The notes: generated from the letters alone by a model not told the origin. Shown: positions 46,611 through 58,620, counted from the stretch's first letter. The stretch is DNA of 64,000 nt from Halichondria panicea (GCF_963675165.1 NC_087377.1:15992198-16056197); one strand, 5' to 3'. Program-made: numbers and translations.

Positions 46611-48228
46611 AACTAATAACTTGTTTTGTAGAGGCTATCTAATGCTGTAAACGCATTCTTAATTATTAATTATGCCTTGGTTTTTATACTGTACAGTGGT
46701 GTACGTGTGTGTGTGTGAGGTCAAGGTTCATTCATTTTGTCAATTGGCTCAGCTTCATTGTATATACATGCCCTAAACACGATAATTACCAGTTGTTGTT
46801 GTTCTTCCCACGTCCAGTTGAGCGTTGTTGGCGTCGGGACAGGATCAACGAGCTCATCAAGATACTGGCTCAGATAGTGCCTGCTTGTCAGAAGAAAGAC
46901 GCAACTATACTGGTTCCATTGTCGGGGTGAGTGTGTGTCTGTTCATGTGTATACTAAAGTACTATTGAAAGCCATCGAAATAACTACTAACTTGGTTTTT
47001 TTTAAGCCTAAATTTCTTAATATTATTGCTAAGCTTTTTTAAGCATGCATTAGTGTAGAGCCCAGTGTTATGTTAGTAGTAGCATAGAATCCAGCAGAGG
47101 CCATCGTATATAACACATGTAGTTAGTTACACATAAAATATAATTGCTATTTTTTAACAGCAACTAAGTATGTTTTTTTGTTATCTCCACGTACATGTCT
47201 CACCCTCACGTCATGTTTCCCTGACTGCAGTATGTGTACAGTATGTGTGCAGCAAGGGAACGGTACTGGACAAGACAGTGGACTACTTGAAAGAGCTCGT
47301 ATTTCAATCCTCTCAACAATAGTGTATAGTATATAATAATATAATAATAATAGTATATCCTCCATTGCGAGCACGACCACTTCTCCGTCCACTCCTGTAC
47401 CGAAATTCTCCATGCTGTCACAAGCCAACAACAATGGCGGTGGTGGTGGTGGTGGTGGTGGTGGTCTCTCTGCCGCGGCTGCTGCTAGTCTGCTCAACAC
47501 TCTGATTCTGGCTCAGAATGTGCTCACAAGCAACTCAAGTGCTGGTAGCCCCGGGCAAGATTCAATGTCTATGGAAACGGTGGACCAATCCTCTCAACAG
47601 TAGTGTACAGTATATTATAATTGTGGACTGTTTATACTGTTCTAGTTTTAACGTGTGTTTTTTAGTAATCTCTCCTTCACTTACTATAGCTACATTGTCA
47701 GTATTATTATGTATACATAGTTTTTATACATGATATTTGTGTTATTGAACCTGAGCATAATAAATTGTTTGTCTCTAGAAAAAAAAATGTTGTGAACATA
47801 GCTATGCCCATTATAATTATGCAGTCTAGCCTCCATCTCAAGCCGCACTTCCTCGAAAGTGGGCCTGGTTGCTTGCACATGTGCTAACCATTAGCTTCTG
47901 AACATGAAAACTGTGCTGATGAAGAACCTTCATCAAGAATAAGGTATGTGTGTATAATGTGTACTTATGCAGTGCAATGAGTTGACTGTGTACTATTGAA
48001 TGTACAGTACACAGAATGGGAACCTAGCATGCCTACTAGTCTGTATGTACATGCACTTGTATACAAGGTATGCTTCAATGTATGCAGTTTAGGTGTGTAC
48101 AGGGAAACGTGTGTCAATTGAGAACACTAGCTCACAATATTTGTACATGACATTGTACAGTACGTGTACCAGACCCTTCATCACACTACCAGTTTGAATG
48201 TGTCCATGTGTTGTTTATCCTGGCTACA

Positions 48229-48633
48229 GAACACTGACTCAGGACGAGGAGGACTTTGACAAGTTCCTGGAGACTCCGAGAGTGTCAAAGCTCAGCAGCT
48301 CTCACTCTCCACAAAAGGTATCTCTTTAACTCACTCTTACGATTATTCTAGTATTCATAATGTAAGTACGTACATATTGTATACCAGTACATGTGTTGTG
48401 TGTGGTGTCCCTTTTGTATAAATTATAGCCACTATTATCATGTGATTTTCTCACCCCTTACTATCAAACTTCCTCTCAGTGTGACTATGACCATGTGACT
48501 CTTTAACCCCTCAGTTCCCGAGCCCCACCCCTCACTGTCTGACTCGGAAGAGGAGATACACTTTGGATTCTGGGAGAAGGCGTCCACCCTACCCTCGGAC
48601 AAGACCCCAACCAAGGACTTGAACTTGTTATGA
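48229..48633 (+). pseudogene. Acidic tail gene, unit 5
   Basis: Exon near 48230-48316 encodes TLTQDEEDFDKFLE, then an altered end (6-base insertion relative to unit 4). The final exon, 48515-48633, ends in LNLL and has ID changed to IH in the acidic motif. Family not recognised. Confidence 0.35.
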
Positions 48634-48774
48634 GATTGTTAAATATTATCTTGTCTGTTTTTGTACTATTTTCTGGCAATGTAATTATGTATGTACCACT
48701 TCATGTCATCATAATAACTATAATTATATGCGATAATAAAATTCTGTTGCAACTTAATATTCTCTTACCAGCTA

Positions 48775-48892
48775 TACCGTGCAAATATTTAAGGCATGGC
48801 TTCTGGTGAGCAGTCATTCCGCGAACATTGTGCAACGAAAAGAGGCCTATCTACAAAATATAAATTCCTCAAAAATTTCGCGCTATACGGTA
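48775..48892. repeat. Small MITE-like repeat, unit 5
   Basis: Same insertion as at 34147-34266, with ends TACCGTGCAAAT and CGCTATACGGTA. Confidence 0.55.
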
Positions 48893-49005
48893 TTTAGCAC
48901 TTATAGATCAACAGTTCGAATAAAAATAAACGACATATGCGAACTTAATTAGAAAACTTTTTTCAAAAAGATTGTTAACAATGCACAACATATTACAATA
49001 ACTAA

Positions 49006-51942
49006 TTAATCGCTTATACAAAAGAAATCAACTGTTTGAACACAATTACCAAAATTTGGGTCTGTCTGTCCTCCGGCTACAATGACCTCTCCACTAGGAA
49101 GCACTGAGCATGTGCAGCGATATCGTGCAGTAGGCAGGTCTCCCACTTTCACCCACCTCCTGGAGTCAGGCTGGTAGAGGTGGATCGATGATCTTGGGTT
49201 GCGTCTGTCGTCTCGTCCACCAACGGCTAATAGTGACCTCTCAATACTGAGAGGAGCTAAGAACACGAGTGATACTTCCTGTAAGGTCTGCCAGGGAGTG
49301 GGTGTGTCCAGGTTGGAAAGGGCCTTTGCGATGAGTTCATTGAGGTCGACGTGATGCACTGTCTTGGTTATCCCAGTGTGATCCCACCCTCCCATTAGGT
49401 AGAGGGTGTTTCCTATGAGAGTCGATTTCAGTTCTGATCGTGGGTTAGGTAGTGACTGAGCAATGTACCATCTTCTTGATGCCACGTCCAACACCTCCAC
49501 AGAGGAGGTATATCCTTTATCATCATGCCCACCAGCTGCAATGATGTGGTTGTTGAAGGAGACAGCCGTTGAGGAAGAACGAGCAATGTTCATTGGTGGG
49601 TACGGGTGAGTCCATTCCCCTGACTCCAACAGTGCTAGTTGATTAGTGCATTTGTTGTTTCTCGGATCAGTTCCTCCCACCAGCACTAGTTGATTAGCGA
49701 GTGATGTCATAGCAAACCACTTGGCAGTGTACTTTGGTAGTTTGGTCCATTGATCTTGCTCGAGCTTCATCACTGTACACATGTCACGATCATTGTCTGC
49801 ACTACCTCCACCAACATACACCGTGTCACCGATAACAACACTCTGTACCGAGCCATCCATCTTGATTGGCATGTCTTTTCCTCTTCTCCATTTCAGAGTG
49901 AGTGGAGGTCTCAACTCTCTGGGAGGGGGACCCTGAATAATGAATGAGTGTAATTAGGATAGTGTCTACTAACAAGCGAGTGTTACTTGTAGCAATAATT
50001 GCATGCACACTAAATCACTTTCTCTAATTAGCTTAAGAGGCCACACCCACCAGTCTAATAGAATGTACAGTACGATTATAAGAGATCAAAGCTTCTACTA
50101 TAGCTCTGCAATAATATAATGGTGCATTTTGTCTCACCTGTCTCTGCTGTTGAATGATGGCGTCTCTCCTGACCAGCTCAGCATCTTTGTGCTCAATCTG
50201 CTCACAGTGAGCCTGTACAGGGGAACGTTGGTGGAAATCTAAAACACAGACGTGAATATCATTGTGGAAATTCTACAACAGAACGAGAACAATCAACAAT
50301 TTGCGCTAAATGAAGTACATAATTATAGGCACACTCAAACGGATGTGTAGTTACGGCTTAACACATGAGACAGCATCCATGCATGTTAAGGTACAATACT
50401 ATTGTTGCTGTGGGAATCTCATTATCACACTAAATGTACGTACCTTCTTGACTTGTTCAGTGTCCTTTGACTCCTTCTTTGTTGCCTCCACTGTGTCCGA
50501 GCCTCTTGTATCTAAAAGAAAGATTATAGGATATCAAGTTGGCCAAACACTCATACCTTTAGTGTCCTTCATTTGAGTGAAGGTTGTCGTGCTCGTCCTT
50601 GTGTCTTTAGACATCTCCTCAACACCTTTTAGTTTGAGTTTGCTCAGATCCCTGTACGTGACATGTACATACTTGTAATTATTATAATAATACGAATATT
50701 ATATTCATGTAACTAAATTATAGGGCCCATGCTTGTTAATTAAGTTATGGTATAATTATGCGGAGTACGGGTACATAGTGCCTCTTCAAGAACTTACTGT
50801 TCCAGCAGAAATGTCTCCACCTCATCCGTACTTCCACAGGTGAGAACTTTGACCCCCATCGCACTGAGAGCTGCCTGTACAGTAGGGGACACTGGGTAGA
50901 TACGCTTGGCAACAGCTACAGTGACGAGAAAGTGGAGCTCCAAGCAGCCTTGTTTGATTGAACAGAGTTGTAGCGCTGCTCTTTGTAGACCAAGTGCTTC
51001 AGCAATTCTCGGAGTCAGCCTTTTCACATACTCCAGTGTGGCTATTCGCTCAGTGCACTTGATAACAAACACTTTAGCCGTTTTGATACGAGATTTTGAA
51101 GAGAAAGCTTCGGCCGGAACTTCAAACACATTTCGCTGGCAGAACTGATCAAGTGCAGAGCAATACTCACGCAGTTGTGTTTGGTCGTCTGGTGATCCCA
51201 GCAGCTCGATGAGGTACTCCACTATCTCATAGTTGAAAAAAGAGATGTAAGCACGTAGAGTCATGAAGACTTGGGCCAAATTTTTGGCATTTTTGATCTC
51301 TTGCCTATCTTCTGCATCTAGGACTTTAACTCCAATCCCGTCGTTGAAAGATTCGAGGCTGAGAACGGAATCTTTAATCTGATCCAAAGGGATCCGTTGG
51401 TTTTCAAATGATCTTTGTATAATTAGAGTAAAAGCAGTGAACCTAATAATCATTTTCCTTGTATCACGTATGAGCCGATCCTCCAATTCAATTCTATCAT
51501 CCTCATTAAGGCTAGAGGTGTCGAGGTGTGGGAAGCTGAAGGACGTCGGAGCCTCTGGTGGAGGTTGCTGGTGTGGGGGTGGAGAGAGTTGCGGCTGTTC
51601 AACACGGCTGGTCGCAGTCTTGTGACGCTCGTAACTATCATGTAGTTTCTTGACAACATCGTCAGTAGAAGGGCCAGCGATGGCAGCGATAAAGCCGTGG
51701 AATACACTGGGATTGAGCTTAATTCGATGGATGATAGTATCCAGAATCTTTCGAGATTTATCCGAGTCCATAACTCCATTCAGTCTAGAGTACTCGAGAA
51801 CTTCATCTGGTATGTAGCCATTGGAGAAGAGGCTATCAGCGTATGCAGCAGGTTGAGTTTTGAATGTGGACACCAATGCTTCAAAGTTCTCTTGGATGGA
51901 CAAATACTCAGGAGAATGATCGGGGGTTGCTTGAGTGGCCAT
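49006..51942 (-). CDS. CARD-like domain-coiled coil-kelch protein, copy E (exon-shuffled)
   Basis: Exons 51942-50798, 50651-50557, 50511-50440, 50238-50138 and 49932-49006 are in phase, giving 779 residues. The last three are the same linker, coiled-coil and kelch exons as in copies A-F. The Death and kinase exons are replaced by an exon with an N-terminal helical domain resembling CARD/Death-fold (residues about 12-100; SIQENFEALV ... NPSVFHGFIAAIAGPS), a Pro/Gln-rich spacer (about 118-135) and a second all-helical region ending LQLCSIKQGCLELHFLVTVA. The latter resembles a C-terminal module I associate with sponge Death/CARD proteins. All reading frames are open, so it is probably functional. 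The CARD-type call rests on pattern only. Confidence 0.7.
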
Positions 51943-52229
51943 TGACAGTTAGCCTGTGAGTGGACCAGGGCATTTCATACAATGGCATATGGTGCACATC
52001 AATTTTAGCTTATTATATTATTCAAACTGAGACTTTGAGATGGGCTATAGAATGAGATATGAATCACGCACTCACCTTGGTGGCTACTCACTCCTTAGAG
52101 GCCCTAGCTAGCTCTAGGATTAGATATAGGAAGTGAACTGGTGAAGGACCCTGATAATCTCCCTCAGTGCTGTATTATCTGCCCACATTTCTAAAGAGAT
52201 ACGCCCCCTTTTCTGCAATAACAATGTTG

Positions 52230-52355
52230 AATCAGCAAATCACGTTTTGAAGCAGCATGGCAGAAATCTATTGCCTGGAGGCTTTGTCCAGTCCTAGATC
52301 CTATTGTGGGCCACAGTGACATAGCCAGGACCATGGAGAGAGACCATTGCTGAGG
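52230..52355 (+). pseudogene. Inverted Death-exon remnant
   Basis: The plus strand reads PIVGHSDIARTMERDHC then a stop, matching the end of the Death exon (PIVGHSDIARTIEKDH) but in the opposite orientation to every other copy. It lies just upstream of copy E, so it may mark the rearrangement that replaced the Death and kinase exons there. Confidence 0.6.
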
Positions 52356-52821
52356 AGGTGGGAATGGCAAGTTCCAGACCAATCAGATGATCCTACATGA
52401 CGAAGCTGCTCGTAAAGATGCAAGTCTGATGACAAACTCAGGATGATGAGTGAGTGATAGTGTTGTTATTTAATAGCCTGATAGGATATACCTACTGCCA
52501 ACATTTTCATGTACACTGTTCCTATAGGACGCATTTGATTTTGTTTGGATGGTCCGGAAAGCTGTTTGAAACTTTTAAATAGTATGTTGAAGAGTGCGGC
52601 AGTACACTACCATCATGTAGCAAGCTCTGACAAGGGCTCTAATGACCCGAGTATTTGACGTTATAGTCAGGGGTCATGTTATGGTGAAGTTGCTTGAGAC
52701 TATTATAGCCATTGCCTTGGTTACATGTGCAGTGTTTGAAGACGTGCTTGTGTGTGTACAGTTATTATTGTTTGACCATAATTCGTAGTAAGTACTGTTC
52801 ACGTGTTTTCCCCCTACTAGA

Positions 52822-52947
52822 CCTGAGGATTTGTACCAACCAGGTGAGGTGGACTTTGACCCCAACGAGGAGAGCTTACTAGCGGAGCTCCACCTAGCAA
52901 CCAGCGGTAGCAAAGCACCCGGAGTGGATCAGACAATGAGAAACTAA
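52822..52947 (+). CDS. Exon of an unrecognised acidic protein
   Basis: After a CTACTAG acceptor the frame reads PEDLYQPGEVDFDPNEESLL then AELHLATSGSKAP, and stops after about 40 residues. It looks coding by composition and may belong with the tail-gene exons downstream (53494 onward), but no other unit has it. Function unknown. Confidence 0.35.
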   Translation, partial: PEDLYQPGEVDFDPNEESLLAELHLATSGSKAPGVDQTMRN

Positions 52948-53397
52948 TGCTGGAGAAGTGAGTGATAGCATGTCAGACAACTACACACATATTGGAGGTT
53001 TCTTTCTGAGAGCTTTGTTGACTTGTGTAGTCATCTGGTGTTGCAAACCTCCGATTTTATCGTATTTAATAGCATCTTTAATAGTGCTGCAATAATTATA
53101 GTGTGCTTAGATCAATAATAGTATTTATTTCAGGCCCAAATTGCAAATTGTACTTGAAAATAACCAGCTAAGCTATAACCTTCATAGTATGTGTTTGGAC
53201 CTGTGCCACCACCTACTGTTTCATTATAATATTAGTGCAATAAAGTACGTGTCTATGATGTTATGCTAAAACTCCCTTCTCACCTCTAGTCTAGTTTTTT
53301 TTATTGCTCCCGTTACTTGCTGCTTAGCCAGATCATATATACTATTGTATAACACTCCTCTGGTTTCTATAGTTATTTATGTCAACAGCCGAGGGTA

Positions 53398-53916
53398 GCA
53401 CTTCAGTGCTCTAGTTCTAATTGTAGATAGACTGATCGATTTGTCTTCTGTACTATTGTTTGATTTTTCTACCCCTCATCTTTTCTGGCCCCCAGTTATG
53501 CGGCCATTTTTCAGCCCGGCCAAGTGTTGAGGAGACAAGAAGAGGCACTGAGAATGGAGGTAGAGGTACAAAGTGTATTAGCTGGAAAATGCATTTGTGT
53601 CATACTTTGTAGAGTCCCTTAAAGTCATTCAAGGTCACCTATAGTGTGTCCTATTTGAAGGTGTGCAATGTACAATCATGTACGATCCCCCCCCACACAC
53701 ACACCTTTAGGCCTACTGTGCTGCTAAGAAATAGAGGGGCCTCACGTAAACTGGCCACTCAGTGTGACTATGATCATGTGACTCTTTAACCCGTCAGTTC
53801 CCGAGCCCCACCCCTCACTATCTGACTCGGAAGAGGAGATAGACTTTAGATTCTGGGAGAAGGCGTCCACCCTACCCTCGGACAAGACCCCAACCAAGGA
53901 CCTGAACTTGTTATGA
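53398..53916 (+). pseudogene. Acidic tail gene, unit 6
   Basis: Exon YAAIFQPGQVLRRQEEALRME at about 53495-53558, and final exon 53798-53916, open to LNLL. There is no bHLH exon upstream in this unit. The stretch 53270-53390 matches 12770-12890 of unit 2, so units 2 and 6 share the same breakpoint. Confidence 0.4.
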
Positions 53917-54119
53917 GACTGTTAAATATTATTTTGTCTGTTTTTGTACTATTTTCTGGCAATGTAATTATGTATGTACCACTTCATGTCATCATAATAA
54001 CTATAATTATATGCGATAAAATTCTGTTGCAACTCAACACGATAAAAATAATATCAATATCGTTATAAACTCATCGCACAATTAAAGAGAAGCAATTAAC
54101 AAAATAACTAATTAGCACT

Positions 54120-54190
54120 TATAGAGAAGAAAACAGTTTGCAATTGAGCATAAATAAATGAATTTGCCTGTCCTCCGGCTACAATGACTT
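54120..54190 (-). pseudogene. Duplicated scrap of the kelch exon end
   Basis: A second, truncated copy of the last bases of a kelch exon (CCTGTCCTCCGGCTACAATG and the preceding stop region) lies just downstream of copy F. Confidence 0.5.
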
Positions 54191-54292
54191 TATATGAGAT
54201 AAAATTTATAATTATATTATGTGATAAAAATCTGTTGCAACTCAACATAATAATCAATATCGTTATAACTCATTGCACAATTAACAAAATAA

Positions 54293-56711
54293 CTAATTAG
54301 CACTTATAGAGAAGAAATCCACAGTTTGAATAATAGTATAACTGTTGGTCTGTCCTCCGGCTACAATGACCTCTCCACTAGGAAGTACTGAGCATGTGCA
54401 GTTGTATCGTGCAGTAGGCAGGTCTCCCACTTTCACCCACCTCCTGGTGTCAGGCTGGTAGAGGTGGATCAATGAACTTGGGTTGAATCTGTCGTCCACT
54501 CCACCAACGGCTAATAGTGACCTCCAAATACTGAGAGGAACTGACCACACGAGTGGTACTTCCTGTAAGGTCTGCCAAAAAGTGGGTGTGTCCAGGTTGG
54601 AAAGGTCCTTTGTAATGAGTTCATTGAGGTCGACGTGATGCACTGTCTTGGTTACCGTCCCAGTGTGATCGTGCCCTCCCTTTAGGTAGAGGGTGTTTCC
54701 TATGAGAGTTGATTTCTGTCCTGATCGTGGGTTAGGTAGTGACTGAGCAATGTACCATCTTCTTGATGACACGTCCAACACCTCCACAGAGGAGGAGATA
54801 CGTCCTTTATCATCACGCCCACCAGCTACGATGATGTGGTTGTTGAAGGAGACAGCTGTTGAGGAATGACGAGCAATGTTCATTGGTGGGTACGGGTGAG
54901 TCCATTCCCCTGACCCAAACACTGCAAGCTGATTGGTGTGTTTGTAGTTTCTTTGATCATATCCTCCCACCAACACTAGTCGATTAGCGAGTGATGTCAT
55001 AGCGAACCAATAGGCAGTGTACTCTGGTAGTTTGGTCCATTGATCTTGCTCGAGCTTTATCACTGTACACGCGTCACGATCATTGTGTGCATAGCCTCCA
55101 CCAACATACACTGTGTCACCGATAACAACACTCTGTACCGAGCGACCCATCTTGATTGGCATGTCTTTTCCTCTTCTCCATTTCAGAGTGAGTGGAGGTC
55201 TCAACTCTCTGGGAGGGGGACCCTGAATAATGAATGAGTGTAATTAGGATAGTGTCTACTAACAAGCGAGTGTTACTTGTAGCAATAATTGCATGCACAC
55301 TAAATTACTTTCTCTAATTAGCTTAAGAGGCCACGCCCACCAGTCTAATAGAATGTACAGTACGATTATAAGAGATCAAAGCTTCTACTATAGCTCTGCA
55401 ATAATATAATGGTGCATTTTGTCTCACCTGTCTCTGCTGTTGAATGATGGCGTCTCTCCTGACCAGCTCAGCATCTTTGTGCTCAATCTGCTCACAGTGA
55501 GCCTGTACAGGGGAACGTTGGTGGAAATCTAAAACACAGACGTGAATATCATTGTGGAAATTCTACAACAGAACGAGAACAATCAACAATTTGCGCTAAA
55601 TGAAGTACATAATTATAGGCACACTCAAACGGATGTGTAGTTACGGCTTAACACATGAGACAGCATCCATGCATGTTAAGGTACAATACTATTGTTGCTG
55701 TGGGAATCTCATTATCACACTACATGTACGCACCTTCTTGACTGGTTGAGTGTCCTTTGACTCCCTCTTTGTTGCCTCCACTGTGTCTAAGCCCCTCGTC
55801 AGGTCCGCATCTAAAGTAAAAGAAAATCGATACCAACATTATGACTTTTTCGTTAGGGTTAGCAAAAACATAAAACACATACTTAATTAACTCACAGATG
55901 TCCCTGACAGTTGGTCTCCTCGTCATGTCTTCTTGCAAGCAACTGTTGATAAGCTTCCTCAACCTGTGTGTGTGAGGGATCTGGGAAACATGGAATGATC
56001 GATCCTTGGCTGATTTGATCGTCTCCAGCTTGCAAACAATCTGCGTCACGATCACCCCATAGGAAAACACATCCAGGCTGCTATCGTATTTCTCCTCTTC
56101 CAATCGAATAGCCTCGAGAGGTAGATACCCCATACGGTGACCAACGGCCGTGAGGGTGTGGCTAAGCTTGTAGGGATCGTATAGCCGTGACATGCCAAAG
56201 TCGGAAATCTTTGCAACAGGCACTGGCTGTGTTAGCTTCAGCAAAACGTTATCACCACAGAGGTCACGGTGGATAATCTTCTTGCTGTGAATATAGGACA
56301 GACCACAAGCAATGTCTTTGGAGAGGCTAATTTCACATTCGCTAGTGATAGACTCTTCACCAAGGCTGGAGAAATAGGATCTCAGATTGCAATCCATCAG
56401 CTCAACAACGAGGATTGTACCACCTGATTTGGGGTGCTTAGTAGTCGACAAATACAGAACAACGTTTGGGTGCTGGAGTGACTGGAGATACTCACACTCA
56501 CGATCAAATGCTTTGCTGGCTTCTTCACTTTTACTGGCTGGGAAACCTGTCTGCATTTCTACAGCCTCGTAAATTAGAAGTTTGACTGCACAAATCTCGC
56601 CCCTGTAGCTGCCTTTGAAGACTGCTCCAAATGCACCTTTACCAAGAGGTTCGTCTAAGAAAACAGTTAAATCATCGTCGATCTTCTGGCGGTTTTGGTC
56701 AACTGTAGAAC

Positions 56712-56763
<52 letters not shown>

Positions 56764-57173
56764 GGGGGGGGGGGTGAATATTATAGCAGCTAACAAACCA
56801 GAACTAAGCATTATGACTGTATGATTCCAGTGCTGAGCTAGTGCTTACCCTCTGACTTCACATCAGTAGGATTGCTTGCATCAGTAGACTGTAGATGATC
56901 TTTCTCGATAGTCCTGGCTATGTCACTGTGGCCCACAATAGGACTTGACAAAGCTTTGATAACATCTTCCCAGCTTCTCTTACCACCTTTCAGCCATTCT
57001 TTCAAACCCTCACGATAGCATTCATCAGGATTGTCTCGCCATTTCGTACCAATACTATCGATGGTATCCGAGGGTACGTCAAGAATAAGCAAGATGTTTC
57101 GCCACTTAATTCGAGCATCAAACGTGACGAGGTACAATTTCTTTAGATCTGCTATTGTCAGATAGTCAGACAT
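54293..57173 (-). CDS. Death-kinase-coiled coil-kelch protein, copy F (intact)
   Basis: Exons 57173-56849, 56702-55896, 55810-55730, 55528-55428 and 55222-54293 join in phase to 747 residues. Death domain about 1-100 (WRNILLIL, IDSIGTKW, YREGLKEWLKG, WEDVIKALSSP). Kinase about 115-370: glycine loop near 129, AVK Lys near 149, HRDLCGDN near 253, DFG near 276, LPLEA in place of APE. Charged linker about 378-404. Short coiled coil about 405-438 (EHKDAELVRRDAIIQQQRQ). Six kelch blades about 450-740, each with a GG doublet. The start ATG is conserved in all copies. Likely a cytoplasmic adaptor-kinase whose propeller binds a ligand; substrate unknown. Confidence 0.8.
56713..56774. repeat. GT microsatellite with G run in Death-kinase intron (F)
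   Basis: Long pure TG repeat followed by about 14 G. It is antisense CA when read in the gene. Confidence 0.9.
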
Positions 57174-57411
57174 CTTCTCTGTTGAGTGTGGAATAAGATA
57201 AGCAATGATATTGAAGGTCATGTAATTATGTATCAATATTTGGTGTGTGCAATTATATCATCAAAACCATGTATATGCAGAAATAAAACAGTGCTGTCTG
57301 CACTTACTGATAATAATCCAGAGCTACAGTATCTTCACAGCTTGATACCAGGCACAATACAGAAATACAGGACACAGCTAGCTCAGCTACAACATTAACA
57401 AGACCCGTTGT
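57174..57411. promoter_or_regulatory. Truncated divergent spacer, right end of the array
   Basis: The shared spacer block runs to about 57411, then stops abruptly at GACCCG. The E-box part and the plus-strand partner are missing, so copy F has lost its divergent neighbour. This is the right boundary of the array. Confidence 0.5.
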
Positions 57412-58620
57412 CATAAAATTTTAGGCCCCCCATGAGATTGGGCCCCCCCGGGCCTAGAATTTTAACCTTTTAGGCCCCCTCTTAAAATTTTAGGCCCCCC
57501 ATTAACAGCACAACAGCGGTAACATTATGTGACAGTGCATTCTCAAAATACACCAATACAGTCTTCTATGGTCTTCACAGTCTATGCAGTGCCAGTTACT
57601 GAATGCAGCTCTCCTCACACACACACATTTCATGCATGTACAGTAGTATACCACTGGTCTCACAGCCATCACACTGCACCATGTCATTCTATGAATCAGG
57701 CCTCATGCAGCACGAAGCACATAGGTGCCAACTGTCCCGAATTGGTCAGGACTGTCCAAGATTACCATTGTCCTGAAAGGAAACTGCTATTGTGATTCCA
57801 CCATGATACAACAGTTTCTCTCTTGACTTCTATCTGTGATTCCACATTACTTGAGAGCTGAGCCAGTGATGCTATTGGAGCATCCCCACAACAATTTACA
57901 TCTTCTATGTATAGGAAAACATGGAGGAAGATATAAATTGTTGTCTTTGCACTGAAATTGTGTGTTTTATACTTTTTTGTCCTGAAATTTGACTGAGAAA
58001 GTAAACACGAAGTTGCAAATATGGCGATAGCTATGCAACAACATCGATTGTCTTACAGGCAGATCCAACATTGCAGAGCTGCATCAAAGCATTTAACTCT
58101 TATAGGTAAAGCATGAGTAACTTGAAAGGTAAATCTTCCTTCACTTTGAATTGCATGATAGAATAATAATGCATGCAAACATTTTTGCTACTTTGATACA
58201 GAGTCTTTGCATACATGCAGTCTCTTTGATGCTTTGTCAACTAATAGAGCTAACCTTACCATATTATTATATCTCTTTGACTTCGTTCTATTGTGCAGAA
58301 AAGGATAGCAGAAGAGCTAGGGGGGCCTAATCTCACAGTGGGGGCCTAGNNNNNNNNNNNNNNNNNNNNNNNNNNNNNNNNNNNNNNNNNNNNNNNNNNN
58401 NNNNNNNNNNNNNNNNNNNNNNNNNNNNNNNNNNNNNNNNNNNNNNNNNNNNNNNNNNNNNNNNNNNNNNNNNNNNNNNNNNNNNNNNNNNNNNNNNNNN
58501 NNNNNNNNNNNNNNNNNNNNNNNNNNNNNNNNNNNNNNNNNNNNNNNNNCCCCACGGCCCCCCCCACGGCCCTATTTCACTAGCGCTTTGAGGCCCCTGG
58601 CCCTCCAGCGATATACTCAT
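57412..58620. repeat. GGCCCCC-rich repeat with assembly gap
   Basis: Left part (57412-57510) repeats AATTTTAGGCCCCCC-type motifs. The right part after the gap has CCCACGGCCCCCC and AGGCCCCTGGCCC. Sequence between 57510 and 58310 shows no convincing coding region. Complementary GGGGGCCTA copies just before the gap suggest an inverted-repeat element that also stopped assembly. Confidence 0.45.
58350..58549. other. Assembly gap (200 N)
   Basis: Run of 200 N. The round size suggests a placeholder, so true length is unknown. Confidence 0.98.

Larger units (their letters stand above)
43750..47603 (+). pseudogene. USF-like bHLH-zipper gene, copy u5
   Basis: Exons at about 43770-43899, 44348-44541, 44753-44933, 45152-45289, 45596-45648, 46820-46927, 47231-47322 and 47355-47603. 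Exon 2 has a 15-base duplication (EIEIS repeated). The exon 3 donor is altered (AAAATTAATGGTGAATAA instead of AAAATGGTGAGT). The basic region has the extra residue (VERCWRRDRIN), and the HLH exon carries the 2-base insertion and shifts frame. The zipper is replaced by FQSSQQ and a stop. The poly-Gly run is the longest of the set. Confidence 0.6.

Noticed and set aside
58333-58620. ORFs crossing the N run
   Set aside because: They consist almost wholly of undetermined bases.
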